From contig NZ_AGAV01000014.1 in the NCBI RefSeq assembly GCF_000224785.1, positions 62,001-126,000 on the forward strand: a stretch of DNA of 64,000 bases. The letters are read 5' to 3'. Source of the stretch: Lentibacillus jeotgali (GTDB taxonomy: Bacteria; Bacillota; Bacilli; Bacillales; Amphibacillaceae). Position 1 is the stretch's first letter; every line of letters begins with the position of its first letter. The notes beneath the pieces were generated by a model. The model made no database searches, had not been told where the DNA came from, and worked only from the letters and a program-made list of their open reading frames with translations. Positions 34,804-45,423 of the stretch are shown in pieces. Made by a program: the position numbers and the translations under genes.

Positions 34804-36513
34804 TTATCCATAATTTTTTTTATAATCAGCAGCTAAGTCGAGCATTTCTGTGGCGTGATTTTTTGCGGTATCTGTCAATTTGGCGCCGGTGATCATCCGG
34901 CCTAATTCATTGATTTTTTCTTCTTTGGACAATTCCTCAACAACAGTAGAACTGCGGTTATCTTTTGCGTATTTCTGAATCAATTTATGTGTATCAGCCA
35001 TAGCCGCCACCTGTGGCAGGTGAGTAATACACAATACCTGTGACTGACTTGAAATTTGCTGAATCTTTTCACCAATAGCCTGAGCAACCCGGCCGCTGAC
35101 TCCAGTATCCACTTCATCAAAAATAACACTGGTTATCCCTTGATGCCTTGCAAATATTTCTTTCAAAGCGAGCATTATTCGTGAAAGCTCACCGCCTGAG
35201 GCGACCTTATGCAGTGGCCTTAGCGGTTCGCCGGGGTTTGTTGCTATCTGAAACTGAATATAGTCAAATCCGTTGTGGTGCAAGTTTGTCCGCTCACCCT
35301 TATTTTTTTTCGTATCAAAGAAGACCGAAAAGGATGTTTTTTCTAAATAAAGATCTTTTAATTCCCGATGGATTTGTTCCGTTAAGGCATGAGCGGCTGT
35401 TTCACGCAACTCATGCAGCTGTTTTGCTTCCAAATAAGCATCCTGATAAGTTTCCTCAATTTGTTCCTCCAGTTTTGACAAATGGGAATCTTTATCAGTA
35501 ATCTGTTCAATTTCTTCTTCAACTTTTCCCAGGTATTCCAACATTTCATTTACCGTTGAGCCATACTTTTTCTTTAATCGGCTAATTTCATCCAACCGTG
35601 ATTCAATATCGTTCAGACGCTGTGGATCGTACTCTAAAGTATCTGCATAGCTGCGCAGCTCATACATCAGTTCTTCAATTAAAAAATAATGGTTCGACAT
35701 CTCCTCGGCCTTTTCATTTATAAAGGTATCATATTCTTTGCTGTCCTGCAGCGATTGACTGGCCATGTTCAGCCATTCCAGCCCCTTTTGTTCGCCATAA
35801 AGCGCGTTGTAAGCATCCTGTAAACCATTATAAATGTGTTCAAAATTGGCCAATTGACTGCGTTCTTCTTCGAGCTCGTCATCTTCATTCGGAATCAGAC
35901 TTGCTTGTTCAATTTCGTTCTGCTGGAAATTTAATAAATCAAGACGCTGTGATATCTCCTGTTCGTTTTCACTTAATTCCTTGTATCGCTTTTGTAATGT
36001 TGTCAGTTTTTCATATAAACGTGTATATTCCTGTTTTGCGTCTGCTATACGTTCTCCGGCATACAGATCCAATAACCGTATATGGTTATCAGGGTCTAAT
36101 AATGACTGGGTTTCATGCTGGCTGTGGACATCAATTAATTGTTTGCCAAATTCTTTAAGTATTGCCAGCGTAACCAGTTTGCCATTAACCCTGCAAATAC
36201 TCTTTCCGCCGGACGTTATTGTTCGGTTTAGAACAACCATTCCATCCTGCACATCAATTCCATATTGATGTGCTGTCTTGTGTATTTGATGTCTGTCTGA
36301 ATCTAAAGTAAACAGACCTTCCATTTGAGCTTTGCCTGCACCATGCCTTACATATTCGACTGAACCGCGTCCTCCGGCCAGTAACTGAACCGCATCAATA
36401 ATAATCGATTTTCCTGCACCTGTTTCTCCGGTCAAAACCGTAAGACCTTCGTTAAACGTGATGGAAATTTTATCAATAATGGCAAAATCCTGGATCGATA
36501 ATTCTGTTAGCAC
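34804..36513 (-). CDS. recN: DNA repair ATPase RecN
   Basis: 569 residues from GTG 36513, preceded by GGGGTG; the frame is open 20 codons upstream, but that part overlaps argR and has no family similarity. SMC-like: N-terminal Walker A GETGAGKSIIIDAVQLL, long coiled-coil arms (about 155-365), the ABC signature KVASGGELSRIMLALK and Walker B SVIFDEVDTGVSGRVAQ. RecN recruits to double-strand breaks early in recombinational repair. It lies 16 bp downstream of argR. Confidence 0.95.
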   Translation of the reverse strand: MLTELSIQDFAIIDKISITFNEGLTVLTGETGAGKSIIIDAVQLLAGGRGSVEYVRHGAGKAQMEGLFTLDSDRHQIHKTAHQYGIDVQDGMVVLNRTITSGGKSICRVNGKLVTLAILKEFGKQLIDVHSQHETQSLLDPDNHIRLLDLYAGERIADAKQEYTRLYEKLTTLQKRYKELSENEQEISQRLDLLNFQQNEIEQASLIPNEDDELEEERSQLANFEHIYNGLQDAYNALYGEQKGLEWLNMASQSLQDSKEYDTFINEKAEEMSNHYFLIEELMYELRSYADTLEYDPQRLNDIESRLDEISRLKKKYGSTVNEMLEYLGKVEEEIEQITDKDSHLSKLEEQIEETYQDAYLEAKQLHELRETAAHALTEQIHRELKDLYLEKTSFSVFFDTKKNKGERTNLHHNGFDYIQFQIATNPGEPLRPLHKVASGGELSRIMLALKEIFARHQGITSVIFDEVDTGVSGRVAQAIGEKIQQISSQSQVLCITHLPQVAAMADTHKLIQKYAKDNRSSTVVEELSKEEKINELGRMITGAKLTDTAKNHATEMLDLAADYKKNYG

Positions 36514-36529
36514 ATCTGTCACCCCACGA

Positions 36530-36979
36530 TTAAAGCATACCCAGGAAACGCTGCTCAATAACAGCCGAAGCATCTTCTGTCCTGCAGATAATCAGACATG
36601 TGTCATCACCGCATATCGTACCCATGATTTCGTCCCACTCCAGGTTATCAATCAGTGCTCCAATCGCATGGGCATTGCCCGGCAGTGTTTTTAAAACAAT
36701 AAAATGACTGGTATGCTCAATTTTTACAAAAGCGTCTCTGATTAAGCGCTTTAATTTCTCCAGCGGATTAAAACGCTGATCGGCAGGCAAGCTGTATTTA
36801 TAGTTGTCGCTGGACGAAGGTACTTTGACAAGATGCAGCTCCTTAATATCACGTGAGACCGTCGCCTGGGTAACGTTATATCCCCTTGATTTCAGCTCAT
36901 CGACAAGCTCATCCTGAGTGTCTATTTCGTTTTCCGTTATCAGCTCGCGTATTTTAATATGGCGTTGAATTTTACTCAT
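36530..36979 (-). CDS. argR: Arginine repressor ArgR/AhrC
   Basis: 149 residues, full length. N-terminal winged helix-turn-helix ([40 protein letters not shown]) and C-terminal hexamerisation and arginine-binding domain with the conserved [14 protein letters not shown] block. Controls arginine biosynthesis and catabolism genes. Placed between tlyA and recN, as in B. subtilis (yqxC-ahrC-recN). Confidence 0.96.
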   Translation of the reverse strand: MSKIQRHIKIRELITENEIDTQDELVDELKSRGYNVTQATVSRDIKELHLVKVPSSSDNYKYSLPADQRFNPLEKLKRLIRDAFVKIEHTSHFIVLKTLPGNAHAIGALIDNLEWDEIMGTICGDDTCLIICRTEDASAVIEQRFLGML

Positions 36980-36996
36980 AAAAAGGCCTCCGAACC

Positions 36997-37809
36997 TCAG
37001 TTCAATGCATGGTGGGCTTCTTTAACAATCTCCAGTAATCCTTCATCGTCTTTATTAAATTCCGGCTGGTCTTTTTTCCAGCCCAAATGTGCCAAAAATT
37101 CAATATTACCATCACCGCCTGTGATCGGTGAGTGAATCACGTTAAGCAATTGATACCCCTCTCGCCGCGCAAATTCCACAGTCTCTTTCAACACATTAAA
37201 ATGGACCGTTTTATCACGGACAATACCTTTGTTGCCTACTTGATCACGACCTGCTTCAAACTGGGGTTTTATTAAAGCAATGACATCGCTCCTGTTTTTA
37301 AGCAGCTGATTCAGTACTGGCAATATGAGCCTAAGGGAAATAAATGATACGTCAATCGTTGCAAAATCCGGCCAGCCATCCTGAATCCTATCAGGTGTGA
37401 CATAACGGAAATTTGTACGCTCCATCACAACCACCTGATCGTCATTTCGTAGCTTCCAGTCCAGTTGATTATAGCCAACATCAATGGCATAACAAAGCTG
37501 CACACCATGCTGTAGTGCACAATCTGTAAAGCCGCCTGTAGATGAACCAACATCCATCATGATTCTATTTTTTAGACTTATGGAAAAAGCATTCAATGCC
37601 TTCTCCAATTTTAAACCGCCGCGGCCGACATATGGAAATAGCTTTCCCTTCACACGCAATGGAATGGTTTCCTCAACTTTGACACCAGGCTTGTCCAGGC
37701 GTTCCTGTTCGCTGAACACAAGACCTGCCATGACCATTCGCTTCGCTTTTTCTCTGGTCTCTGCCCACTCACGTTCTACCAGCAGAACATCCAAACGTTT
37801 TTTTGTCAT
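36997..37809 (-). CDS. yqxC: TlyA family rRNA 2'-O-methyltransferase (YqxC)
   Basis: 270 residues. N-terminal S4 RNA-binding domain (about 1-60: [20 protein letters not shown]) and FtsJ-like Rossmann methyltransferase with the SAM motif [19 protein letters not shown] and later [14 protein letters not shown]. Family members methylate ribose in 16S/23S rRNA; some were named hemolysins. Upstream neighbour here is oapA, 47 bp away, where B. subtilis has dxs. Confidence 0.9.
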   Translation of the reverse strand: MTKKRLDVLLVEREWAETREKAKRMVMAGLVFSEQERLDKPGVKVEETIPLRVKGKLFPYVGRGGLKLEKALNAFSISLKNRIMMDVGSSTGGFTDCALQHGVQLCYAIDVGYNQLDWKLRNDDQVVVMERTNFRYVTPDRIQDGWPDFATIDVSFISLRLILPVLNQLLKNRSDVIALIKPQFEAGRDQVGNKGIVRDKTVHFNVLKETVEFARREGYQLLNVIHSPITGGDGNIEFLAHLGWKKDQPEFNKDDEGLLEIVKEAHHALN

Positions 37810-37856
37810 TATTTATAACCCTTTATGTTAATTATTCTTCGAATATGCTCATATCT

Positions 37857-38450
37857 TTACTTTTTTGCTTCTTTCGATCCGTTGGGGATTAAACGTATTT
37901 TAAAGTTCTTTTCGATAAATGCCACTGTTTTGCCGGCAAAAAAAATGATTTTTGTTGATGACGTGATAGCAGCATACTTTCCCAGTGCCTTCCCGCCAAC
38001 AGTCAATGCGGCAACGAGGCTTGTCAAAATAACAGACAACGTAATTTGAAACACGGATCCCTCGCCGTTTCCGACGATGTTGGATATCTGGAGTACAACA
38101 GTTGCTGATGCTGTTCCACTGACAACGCCGGATATGTCTCCAATGACATCATTACAAAAACTGGCAAATTTGTCAGCGTTACGGATAATGTTAACAGCTT
38201 CTTTTGCACCGGTCACTTTTTCGGCTGCCATCGCATGAAAGGGCTTTTCCACAGCTGCAGTGGCAGCTATTCCCATCATATCAAAAATGACACCTATAAA
38301 TACTATGATAAATACAATCAATAATCCGATGATCCAGACAACATTACTGAGAACGGACTCAGAAACAATTGAAAAAATAGCCGCTAGCACGAACGTGATA
38401 ACGGCAATGGTAACACTGAATTTCACAGATCTTTTCACTTGTGGACTCAT
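37857..38450 (-). CDS. oapA: OapA, OLE RNA-associated membrane protein
   Basis: 197 residues from ATG 38450 (RBS AGGAG, 5-bp spacing); the frame is open 15 codons upstream into the RNA region but without an RBS. Three or four hydrophobic segments (FSVTIAVITFVLAAIFSIV; VVWIIGLLIVFIIVFIGVIF; ITLSVILTSLVAALTVGG) and a basic loop with KEAVNIIRNADKFASFCNDV precede a lysine-rich C-terminus. Position immediately downstream of the structured OLE RNA and ispA is the diagnostic context for OapA, which forms a membrane ribonucleoprotein with OLE RNA. Identification therefore rests on context plus topology. Confidence 0.82.
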   Translation of the reverse strand: MSPQVKRSVKFSVTIAVITFVLAAIFSIVSESVLSNVVWIIGLLIVFIIVFIGVIFDMMGIAATAAVEKPFHAMAAEKVTGAKEAVNIIRNADKFASFCNDVIGDISGVVSGTASATVVLQISNIVGNGEGSVFQITLSVILTSLVAALTVGGKALGKYAAITSSTKIIFFAGKTVAFIEKNFKIRLIPNGSKEAKK

Positions 38451-38504
38451 TTTAACTCCTGTTTCTACAAAATATGTATATGAAGGAATGGTCATTTAAA
38501 AGGT

Positions 38505-39090
38505 AAAAACTGCGGCTTAGGTCCAGTAGGTTTTCCCAGGTGGATACCCAATGTTGCCATAGGGGCGGTTCCCCTTTAAACCCACCTCGACACCGTTTCC
38601 GAATGCCGGACTGGATTACCACTTAGTCCGCACTATAATGCCCTTTAAATGTCAATGAACAGTCTAGGAGTTTTCCTCGGCAGCCTTTAACCGTTCCCTA
38701 TCCTCTTTTGCAGGGATGATTTCATAGGGATACACAAGCAATCCAATGGCCAATTGGACTGCATTTCAAGCCCTAATTCCCTCATCACCACTCAAGGCAG
38801 GCTACGCTGCGAATAAGGTCACCCTCACCCTATTACACAGGTTCATACCCCATTCCATAATGTAACCTAGGCTTAGGCTACACGACAGATATGGGCCTCC
38901 ACGGTAATCGGGTCAACGCCCGCATGCCTTTGCGGATCGCCCGAAAACCTTAACTCCCAGCACCGACCCAAGGCTGGGCGCCTCAAGCCGGCACAAGGAA
39001 CTTCATCGATGTGCCCTTTAGCGGATTTTTAGGCCCGCCTTCAGAAACGGAGGGCTGACTAGAATACTGCACCATTCCTATTATGTCTTC
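38505..39090 (-). ncRNA. ole: OLE RNA (ornate, large, extremophilic)
   Basis: About 585 nt without an ORF, much more GC-rich and structured than the flanks, lying exactly between ispA and oapA on the same strand, the known OLE locus in extremophilic Bacilli. Many local stems are visible, for example CGGGCG...CGCCCG-type pairs near 38935, GCCGGC / CCAGCCTTGG near 38970-39000, and TAGGTT / CCTAGG around 38870. OLE RNA forms a membrane-bound ribonucleoprotein with OapA and is linked to resistance to alcohols, cold and Mg2+ stress. Ends are approximate: the structured region is bordered by A/T-rich sequence at about 39090 and by the oapA leader at about 38505. Probably processed from the ispA-oapA transcript. 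Confidence 0.85.
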
Positions 39091-39127
39091 ATTATAACAT
39101 ATGATTTAAAAATATACTATTAAAATT

Positions 39128-40018
39128 TTAATGATCACGGTTACTGAAATAGTCAACAAGCGCCATTAGATATGATGCATCGGCATTTGCTGCAGACAGT
39201 TCCTTTTTTGCTCGGCCTACGTAGTAATCTTTCTTTTCAACTGCTCCTTCAATACCTAGTAATTTAACATAAGTGTTTTTTTCATTTGCTTCATCGCTTC
39301 CAACAGGTTTACCGATTTTTTCAGCATCCCCGGTAACATCAAGGATATCATCCTGAACCTGAAAAATGAGCCCGAGATAATGGGCAAATTTATCCAAATG
39401 GGCAATTTGTTCTTGCGTTGCCTCTCCCAGGTATGCGCCTGAACGAATCGCAAAGCGGAATAATTCGCCAGTCTTTAGAGTATGAATTGTTTCCAGTTCC
39501 TCAAGCGTCACAGCTTTTTTCTCTGCTTCCATATCTCGAATCTGGCCTGCTACCATACCTTTGGGACCACTGACCTTCGAAAGCAGCTGAATGAGCTGCA
39601 CTTTCTGTTTATCTGTTAGTTGAGGATCGTTTGCAATTAGTTCAAAGCTGAAGGTCAATAATCCATCACCAGCCAGAATAGCGGTCGCTTCATCAAATTT
39701 AATATGATTTGTCGGATGTCCTCTGCGCAAATCGTCATCATCCATTGCCGGCAAATCATCATGAATCAGGGAATAGGTATGAACCAGCTCCAGTGCAACA
39801 GCTGACGAGAGAACTTTATTAATATCATTGCTGTAAGCATTAAAGCTTGCCATTAAAAGTACCGGTCTTAACCGCTTTCCGCCTGCTTCTGCGGAATATA
39901 TCATAGAATTCTTCAACTGTAAGGGTATATCCAGCTGATGCAAATGACGTGTAAGTTCCTGTTGAATCTTTTCCCTGGTTGTATTGATGACGTTATTAAG
40001 GTCCTGTTGCACGATCAT
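39128..40018 (-). CDS. ispA: Geranyl/farnesyl diphosphate synthase IspA
   Basis: 296 residues of the short-chain polyprenyl synthase family. First Asp-rich motif in [16 protein letters not shown], second in [19 protein letters not shown]. Produces farnesyl diphosphate for undecaprenyl, quinone and heme A biosynthesis. Its start overlaps the xseB stop by 4 bp. It is followed by the OLE RNA rather than directly by dxs. Confidence 0.94.
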   Translation of the reverse strand: MIVQQDLNNVINTTREKIQQELTRHLHQLDIPLQLKNSMIYSAEAGGKRLRPVLLMASFNAYSNDINKVLSSAVALELVHTYSLIHDDLPAMDDDDLRRGHPTNHIKFDEATAILAGDGLLTFSFELIANDPQLTDKQKVQLIQLLSKVSGPKGMVAGQIRDMEAEKKAVTLEELETIHTLKTGELFRFAIRSGAYLGEATQEQIAHLDKFAHYLGLIFQVQDDILDVTGDAEKIGKPVGSDEANEKNTYVKLLGIEGAVEKKDYYVGRAKKELSAANADASYLMALVDYFSNRDH

Positions 40019-40248
40019 TCTTCCTCCCGTACTTCAAACGTTTCAAACTGTCCTTGCTCATTCATGATTTTAGTCATCTGTTCCTGAACGTTGGTTAGCT
40101 TGTCTCCGCAAACCTTCGAAAGTTTCATCCCATCCTGATAATATGAAATAGCTTTTTCCAGTGGGACGTCCCCTTTTTCCAGTTTTTCCACGATTTTCTC
40201 CAGCTCAAGCATTGCCTCTTCAAATGAGAGATTATTCTCCCCTTCCAT
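40015..40248 (-). CDS. xseB: Exodeoxyribonuclease VII small subunit
   Basis: 77 residues from ATG 40248 with AGGAGGAGAACA upstream (the open frame is longer). Contains the family helix pair [20 protein letters not shown] and [15 protein letters not shown]. Partner of XseA; its start overlaps the xseA end by 17 bp and its stop overlaps ispA, so translation is coupled. Confidence 0.94.
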   Translation of the reverse strand: MEGENNLSFEEAMLELEKIVEKLEKGDVPLEKAISYYQDGMKLSKVCGDKLTNVQEQMTKIMNEQGQFETFEVREEE

Positions 40249-41590
40249 TGTTCTCCTCCTTTGTATCCAAAACATGACAATCAATTGTACCATCCGCCAG
40301 TTTCACCGAAATTTGCTCTGCTTCAGATACTATTTTAACTGATTTGATCAGGTCGCCTGATGAAGAGTATGTAATGGCGTAACCACGTTTCATCGTTTCA
40401 AGCGGATTGAGCAGTGACAATTTTTCAAGTGCCTGTTGCAGTCTGTCTGAATGTTGCTCCAGTTGGCTTGACATCACATTATTAATCTGTTTATTCAATT
40501 GCTTCAATTCTTTTTCTGTGCGCTCAATTTGCTGTCTGGGGTGTAATGCAAGCAGTCTCGAATTCATGTGTGACAGTGACTCATACTTCCGCTTCCACTC
40601 GTGCTGGTATGCTTTTCCAAGCCGTTCTACGTATTTATCCAGTTCCTGTTCCTTTTGCGCGATTAGCTGTTCAGGATAACGAAAGGCATACGACTGTTTA
40701 ATGCGATTTAAATTTTGCTTTGAAGCTGTAATCTGGTCTGTGAGGACCCTTGTCAGCGAACGGCGCATGCTGTTGATTTTATCTGCAAGCTCCAGCTGCG
40801 ATGGCACGGCGATTTCAGCAGCACCTGTAGGCGTGGGTGCTCGTACATCAGCCACGAAATCACTGATGGTAATATCTGTTTCATGCCCCACTGCAGATAT
40901 AACAGGGGTACACGAATGAAAAATGGCATTCGCCACTATCTCCTCGTTGAACCCCCAGAGTTCTTCTATTGACCCGCCGCCTCTTCCTACGATTAATAAA
41001 TCACAATCCGTCTCTTCATTCGCTCTTTTAATCGCATCAACAATTGAACCGGGAGCATTTTCACCCTGAACAAGTACCGGGATGATAGTCGTCTGCACGA
41101 TAGGATATCTGCGCCTGATGGTTGTAATGATGTCACGTACAGCAGCCCCTGTAGGAGATGTAATAACACCGATATTTTTTGGGAATTTTGGCAGCGTTTT
41201 TTTATGTTCCTCATTAAAGTAGCCTTGTTTATGCAGTTTTTCTTTTAACTGCTCAAATGCCAAATAAAGCGAGCCGATTCCATCCGGTTCCATTTGTTGC
41301 ACGTATAGCTGATATTGGCCGAATTGTTCAAATACACCAATTTCTCCTCTGATAAGCACATTCATGCCATTCTCCGGCCTAAATTTTAATCTGCGGTTAT
41401 TTCCTGCAAACATGACAGCCTGAATACGAGCACGGTCGTCTTTGACTGTTAAATACATATGCCCCCGGCTATGATGCTTAAAATTTGATATTTCACCTTT
41501 CAGCCAGATGTTTTTTAAATGTGGGTCTGATGAAAGCTTACGTTTAATATATTTAGTCAGCGCTGTGACTGTTAAATATTTATCTTCCAA
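40232..41590 (-). CDS. xseA: Exodeoxyribonuclease VII large subunit
   Basis: 452 residues. N-terminal OB-fold ([40 protein letters not shown]), catalytic core with [28 protein letters not shown] and [20 protein letters not shown], then a long C-terminal coiled coil. Degrades single-stranded DNA with XseB. Overlaps the end of folD by 11 bp. Confidence 0.95.
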   Translation of the reverse strand: MEDKYLTVTALTKYIKRKLSSDPHLKNIWLKGEISNFKHHSRGHMYLTVKDDRARIQAVMFAGNNRRLKFRPENGMNVLIRGEIGVFEQFGQYQLYVQQMEPDGIGSLYLAFEQLKEKLHKQGYFNEEHKKTLPKFPKNIGVITSPTGAAVRDIITTIRRRYPIVQTTIIPVLVQGENAPGSIVDAIKRANEETDCDLLIVGRGGGSIEELWGFNEEIVANAIFHSCTPVISAVGHETDITISDFVADVRAPTPTGAAEIAVPSQLELADKINSMRRSLTRVLTDQITASKQNLNRIKQSYAFRYPEQLIAQKEQELDKYVERLGKAYQHEWKRKYESLSHMNSRLLALHPRQQIERTEKELKQLNKQINNVMSSQLEQHSDRLQQALEKLSLLNPLETMKRGYAITYSSSGDLIKSVKIVSEAEQISVKLADGTIDCHVLDTKEENNGRGE

Positions 41591-42440
41591 TGCCTGACAG
41601 TCCTTTAGCAGCCTTAATCGTATTTTGCAGAAGCATTGTAATCGTCATTGGTCCAACGCCTTTCGGGACAGGTGTGATGTAGGAAGCTTTTTCAGATGCG
41701 GAAGTAAAATCCACATCACCGGTAAGCTTCCCGTCTTCCATACGGTTGATGCCTACATCGATTATGACAGAACCTTCTTTAATGTGCTCAGCACGAATCA
41801 CATTTGGTTTCCCGATTGCCACAACCAGAATATCGGCCTCTCTGGTAAAGTCTGTCATATTTTTTGTTCTGGAGTGGCAGTATGTAACCGTCGCGTGTTC
41901 GTTCAACAGCAATTGCCCCACCGGCTTGCCAACTATGTTGCTTCGACCTATGACAACTGCATGGTTACCTTCTATTTGAATGCCATAAGAATGCAGCATG
42001 GTTAAAATGCCAAAGGGGGTGCATGGCACAAACGCATCATCCCCCGTCATCATTTTTCCGATACTGATTGGATGAAAACCGTCTACATCCTTATCAGGGC
42101 TTATGGCTTCGATGACATGCTGCTCATTTATATGGTCCGGAAGCGGGAGCTGTACGAGGATGCCATGAACGTGATCATCGTCGTTAAGCACGTCGATTTT
42201 TTCAAGAAGTTCCTGTTCAGAAGCAGAAGATGGCATTTCAATAATGTCGGAAGAGATCCCCGTCTGCCCTGACGCCTTCTTTTTTCCGTTTACATAGGAT
42301 TTGGATGCGGGATCATCCCCAAGTATAATCACTGTTAAATGCGGTGTGACCCCGTTATTCTTTAATTGTGCCACTTCCTCCGCCATTTCAACCCGCAGTT
42401 TATGTGCAAGCTCTTTTCCATCAATTACCTGAGCTGTCAT
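41580..42440 (-). CDS. folD: FolD methylenetetrahydrofolate dehydrogenase/cyclohydrolase
   Basis: 286 residues. Catalytic YVNGKKKASGQTGI (Tyr and Lys of the active site), VQLPLPDHI, DKDVDGFHP, and NADP-binding VVIGRSNIVGKPVGQLLL. Interconverts methylene-, methenyl- and formyl-tetrahydrofolate. Part of the nusB-folD-xseA-xseB-ispA run. Confidence 0.96.
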   Translation of the reverse strand: MTAQVIDGKELAHKLRVEMAEEVAQLKNNGVTPHLTVIILGDDPASKSYVNGKKKASGQTGISSDIIEMPSSASEQELLEKIDVLNDDDHVHGILVQLPLPDHINEQHVIEAISPDKDVDGFHPISIGKMMTGDDAFVPCTPFGILTMLHSYGIQIEGNHAVVIGRSNIVGKPVGQLLLNEHATVTYCHSRTKNMTDFTREADILVVAIGKPNVIRAEHIKEGSVIIDVGINRMEDGKLTGDVDFTSASEKASYITPVPKGVGPMTITMLLQNTIKAAKGLSGIGR

Positions 42441-42491
42441 AACTCCATTCCCCTCTCTTCAATTATCTTTGAATCAGCAGAAAACATCTGT

Positions 42492-42872
42492 TTATGCCGC
42501 TATCTTTGATAATACACCATTTACAAACTTTCCGGATTTCTCATCCCCGTATAAATTAGCAAGTTCCACAGCTTCATTAATCGCCACATTTTGCGGTATG
42601 TCTTCCCGGAATTTGATTTCATAAACAGCGATGCGCAATATTGTTTTTTCCACAGAGGCGACGCGGTCCATTGACCATTTTTCCAGATGTTCAGCTATCG
42701 TTTGATCAACAACATCTTTTTGCCCGGCCACCCCTTCAACAAGATCTTTTAAATAATCATCCATTTCCAGTGATTCAGGGTGATCGCTCATAGCCTGTTC
42801 GGGTGGCTTGTCATTCATATCCAGTTGAAATAGGATTTGCATTGCTTTTTCTCGTGCCGCGTGCCTGTTCAT
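42492..42872 (-). CDS. nusB: Transcription antitermination factor NusB
   Basis: 126 residues from ATG 42872 (MNRHAAREKAMQILFQLDMN); the longer open frame lacks family similarity. AAAGGAG lies 11 bp upstream. Helical RNA-binding protein that with NusE/S10 binds boxA in rRNA leaders. The C-terminal EIKFREDIPQNVAINEAVEL and GKFVNGVLSKIA are conserved. Confidence 0.94.
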   Translation of the reverse strand: MNRHAAREKAMQILFQLDMNDKPPEQAMSDHPESLEMDDYLKDLVEGVAGQKDVVDQTIAEHLEKWSMDRVASVEKTILRIAVYEIKFREDIPQNVAINEAVELANLYGDEKSGKFVNGVLSKIAA

Positions 42873-42997
42873 CGGTCCATAACTCCTTTGACTTATACTC
42901 ACACAAATCATAACACGATTATAAACCGAAAAGCCAGAACAACCTGAATCCACTAATGAAGAAAGGTCAAAAGATATAACTCTTTTGACCTTCCATG

Positions 42998-43384
42998 TTA
43001 TTCATTATCTTCTGTATCTTCCATCTGAATCCCGACGACGTGAACATTGATTTCATCAATTTCCAGGGCTGTCATATTTTTTAGCGTCTGTCGGATATTT
43101 TCCTGAAGCTGTTGAGCCACTTTCGGTATTGAGACGCCAAAATTTAAAACCACATACAAGTCAATGAGGATGCCATTTTCGGTCAGATCGACTTTAACGC
43201 CTTTACCGTGTGATTTTTTACCAAATCGTTCAACGACGCCTGTTGCAAAATTACCGCGCATTGAGGACACACCTTCCACTTCAGATGCCGCAATGCCAGT
43301 AACGACTTCAATGACTTCCGGAGCAATCTCGACTTTTCCTAATTTCGATCCATCACCTACATTTAGCAAAGGCTGCTCGCTCAT
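42998..43384 (-). CDS. yqhY: Asp23/Gls24 family protein (YqhY)
   Basis: 128 residues. Typical Asp23 pattern: GKVEIAPEVIEVVTGIAASE, VEGVSSMRGNF, then KGVKVDLTENGILIDLYVVL and VPKVAQQLQENIRQTLKNMT. Start ATG 43384 lies 3 bp downstream of the accC stop. Conserved next to accBC in Bacillaceae; in B. subtilis YqhY affects acetyl-CoA carboxylase activity. Confidence 0.9.
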   Translation of the reverse strand: MSEQPLLNVGDGSKLGKVEIAPEVIEVVTGIAASEVEGVSSMRGNFATGVVERFGKKSHGKGVKVDLTENGILIDLYVVLNFGVSIPKVAQQLQENIRQTLKNMTALEIDEINVHVVGIQMEDTEDNE

Positions 43385-43386
43385 CT

Positions 43387-44745
43387 TCAATCATCCTTTT
43401 CTGTAATCGGATTTTCCTCAAGGAATTTCGTATTAAAATCACCATTCACAAAAACAGCATGATCCATTATCTGACGGTGAAATGGAATCGTCGTATCAAC
43501 ACCCTCAACAACATATTCATCTAGTGACCGTTTCATCCTGTTAATGGCTTCTTCTCTTGTTTTGCCATACGTAATTAATTTTGCGACCATTGAATCGTAA
43601 AAAGGCGGTATGCTGTAGCCTGGATAGGCACCTGAATCAACCCGCACCCCAAGTCCGCCCGGAGGCAGATACAAGTCAATTTTCCCAGGAGACGGCATGA
43701 AATTTTTAAATGGACTTTCAGCATTTATACGGCATTCCATAGCCCAGCCCTCGAACTCAATATCCTCCTGTCGAAAGGATAGCTTTTCATTATTGGCAAC
43801 GTTAATCTGTTCCTTAATCAAATCAACACCTGTTACCATTTCAGTCACGGGATGCTCAACCTGAATACGTGTATTCATTTCCATAAAATAAAACGATTGA
43901 TTTTTTCGGTCAAAAATAAATTCGATTGTGCCGGCGCCGACATAATCGACTGCTTTAGCAGCTTTTACGGCAGCCTCACCCATTTTCTCCCGTATGTCTG
44001 GTGTCAAAGCAGGTGAAGGTGATTCCTCAACCAATTTTTGAAGACGGCGCTGGATGGTGCAATCTCTTTCGCCAAGATGTATAACATTACCATGCTGGTC
44101 GGCAAGCACCTGAATTTCCACATGCCGAAAATCTTCAATAAACTTTTCCAGATAAACACCTGGGTTGCCAAACGATTTTTCCGCTTCTTCCTGGGTTACG
44201 CGTATGCCTTTGATCAGATCTTCTTCAGTCTCAGCTACACGTATCCCTTTACCGCCGCCCCCAGCAGTTGCTTTAATGATAAGTGGATAACCTATTTCTC
44301 CGGCAATTTGAATGGCTTCGTCCTCACTATCGATGATGCCTTCAGAACCGGGAACGATCGGCACATCCGCCGCTTTCATGGTTTCCCTTGCAACGTCTTT
44401 GACACCCATCTTTTGAATTGCTTCGGCAGGAGGTCCGACAAATGTAATATTGCATGCTTTGCAGATCTCCGCAAAATCAGCATTCTCAGACAAAAACCCA
44501 TAACCCGGATGAACGGCATCGACGTCTGTCAGTATTGCGGCACTCATAATGTTAGTAAAGTTCAAGTAACTATCTTTGCTGAGTGCAGGTCCGATACAGT
44601 AAGCTTCATCAGCTAGTTGAACATGTAATGCATCCTTATCTGCTTCAGAGTAGACAGCAACCGTTTCTATATCCATTTCTTTGCAGGCTCGTATGATGCG
44701 AACCGCAATTTCTCCTCTATTCGCAATCAGCAGTTTGTTAATCAC
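43387..44745 (-). CDS. accC: Acetyl-CoA carboxylase biotin carboxylase subunit
   Basis: 452 residues from GTG 44745 ([20 protein letters not shown]), 9 bp after AGGGGG; ATG 44754 is possible but too close to the RBS. ATP-grasp enzyme with ATP-binding [18 protein letters not shown], catalytic [20 protein letters not shown]-type block and [15 protein letters not shown]. Carboxylates biotin on AccB for malonyl-CoA synthesis. Directly follows accB (13 bp). Confidence 0.96.
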   Translation of the reverse strand: MINKLLIANRGEIAVRIIRACKEMDIETVAVYSEADKDALHVQLADEAYCIGPALSKDSYLNFTNIMSAAILTDVDAVHPGYGFLSENADFAEICKACNITFVGPPAEAIQKMGVKDVARETMKAADVPIVPGSEGIIDSEDEAIQIAGEIGYPLIIKATAGGGGKGIRVAETEEDLIKGIRVTQEEAEKSFGNPGVYLEKFIEDFRHVEIQVLADQHGNVIHLGERDCTIQRRLQKLVEESPSPALTPDIREKMGEAAVKAAKAVDYVGAGTIEFIFDRKNQSFYFMEMNTRIQVEHPVTEMVTGVDLIKEQINVANNEKLSFRQEDIEFEGWAMECRINAESPFKNFMPSPGKIDLYLPPGGLGVRVDSGAYPGYSIPPFYDSMVAKLITYGKTREEAINRMKRSLDEYVVEGVDTTIPFHRQIMDHAVFVNGDFNTKFLEENPITEKDD

Positions 44746-44758
44746 CCGCAACATCCCC

Positions 44759-45262
44759 CTATACTGTCTTTACTCTGAATAATGGCTGGCCGTATTCTAC
44801 CAGCTCACCATCCTCAACCAAAACTTCTGTGATTTCGCCAGCTGTTTCAGCTTCGATTTCATTAAACAGTTTCATAGCCTCTACTATACAAACAACCGTA
44901 TCGGCTTCAACTTTTGAACCCTTTTTAACATATATATCACTTTCAGGATTCGGTTTATCATAAAATGTGCCAACCATAGGCGAGACAATTTCCTTATCTC
45001 CTGTTGCAGACTTTTCCGGGATTTGTTCTTCTTTTGGTGTATTGTCTTCTTTTTGTTCTGTTTGAATCTCCGGTTCAACAGGCTTAACCGGCTCGACTGG
45101 CTTTTGGGGTACTGCTATCGTTTCAGTGTCCACAGCAGCTGCCGGGTTATTACTTGATTTTTTCATTGATATAGTCGTACCGTCTGCTTCATAGGAGAAT
45201 TCATCAATAGCTGATTGGTCGACTAATTTAATCAGTTCACGTATTTCCTGTACTTTTAGCAT
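44759..45262 (-). CDS. accB: Acetyl-CoA carboxylase biotin carboxyl carrier protein
   Basis: 167 residues from ATG 45262 (RBS GAAGGAG). N-terminal helical domain ([20 protein letters not shown]), a P/E/K-rich linker (about 50-90), and the C-terminal biotinyl domain with the biotinylation site [13 protein letters not shown]. The upstream open frame lacks family similarity. First gene of accBC-yqhY, with its own promoter region. Confidence 0.95.
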   Translation of the reverse strand: MLKVQEIRELIKLVDQSAIDEFSYEADGTTISMKKSSNNPAAAVDTETIAVPQKPVEPVKPVEPEIQTEQKEDNTPKEEQIPEKSATGDKEIVSPMVGTFYDKPNPESDIYVKKGSKVEADTVVCIVEAMKLFNEIEAETAGEITEVLVEDGELVEYGQPLFRVKTV

Positions 45263-45393
45263 ATCTGGCACTCCTTCGTTTACAAATTTATAACAGGATT
45301 TTATAAGACCTTTTAACATTTTACGATAAATTCAAGCAAAACATCAACCGAAACTGCTGTACCCATTTACGTAAAACGCCTTCAGTACAGTCC

Positions 45394-45423
45394 ATTATAT
45401 CAATCTTCTTAAGTTTATGCGAA
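45394..45423 (-). promoter_or_regulatory. Possible sigma-A promoter of accB
   Basis: Minus strand TTCGCA, 18 bp, TATAAT (TTGATATAATGG), about 130 bp upstream of the accB start. The rest of 45263-45657 contains no gene and a degenerate fragment of the palindromic repeat at about 45478-45540. Confidence 0.4.

Noticed and set aside
38451-39127. Possible group II intron or rRNA fragment between ispA and oapA
   Set aside because: No reverse transcriptase, no domain V-like hairpin and no rRNA signature words; position and size fit OLE RNA much better.
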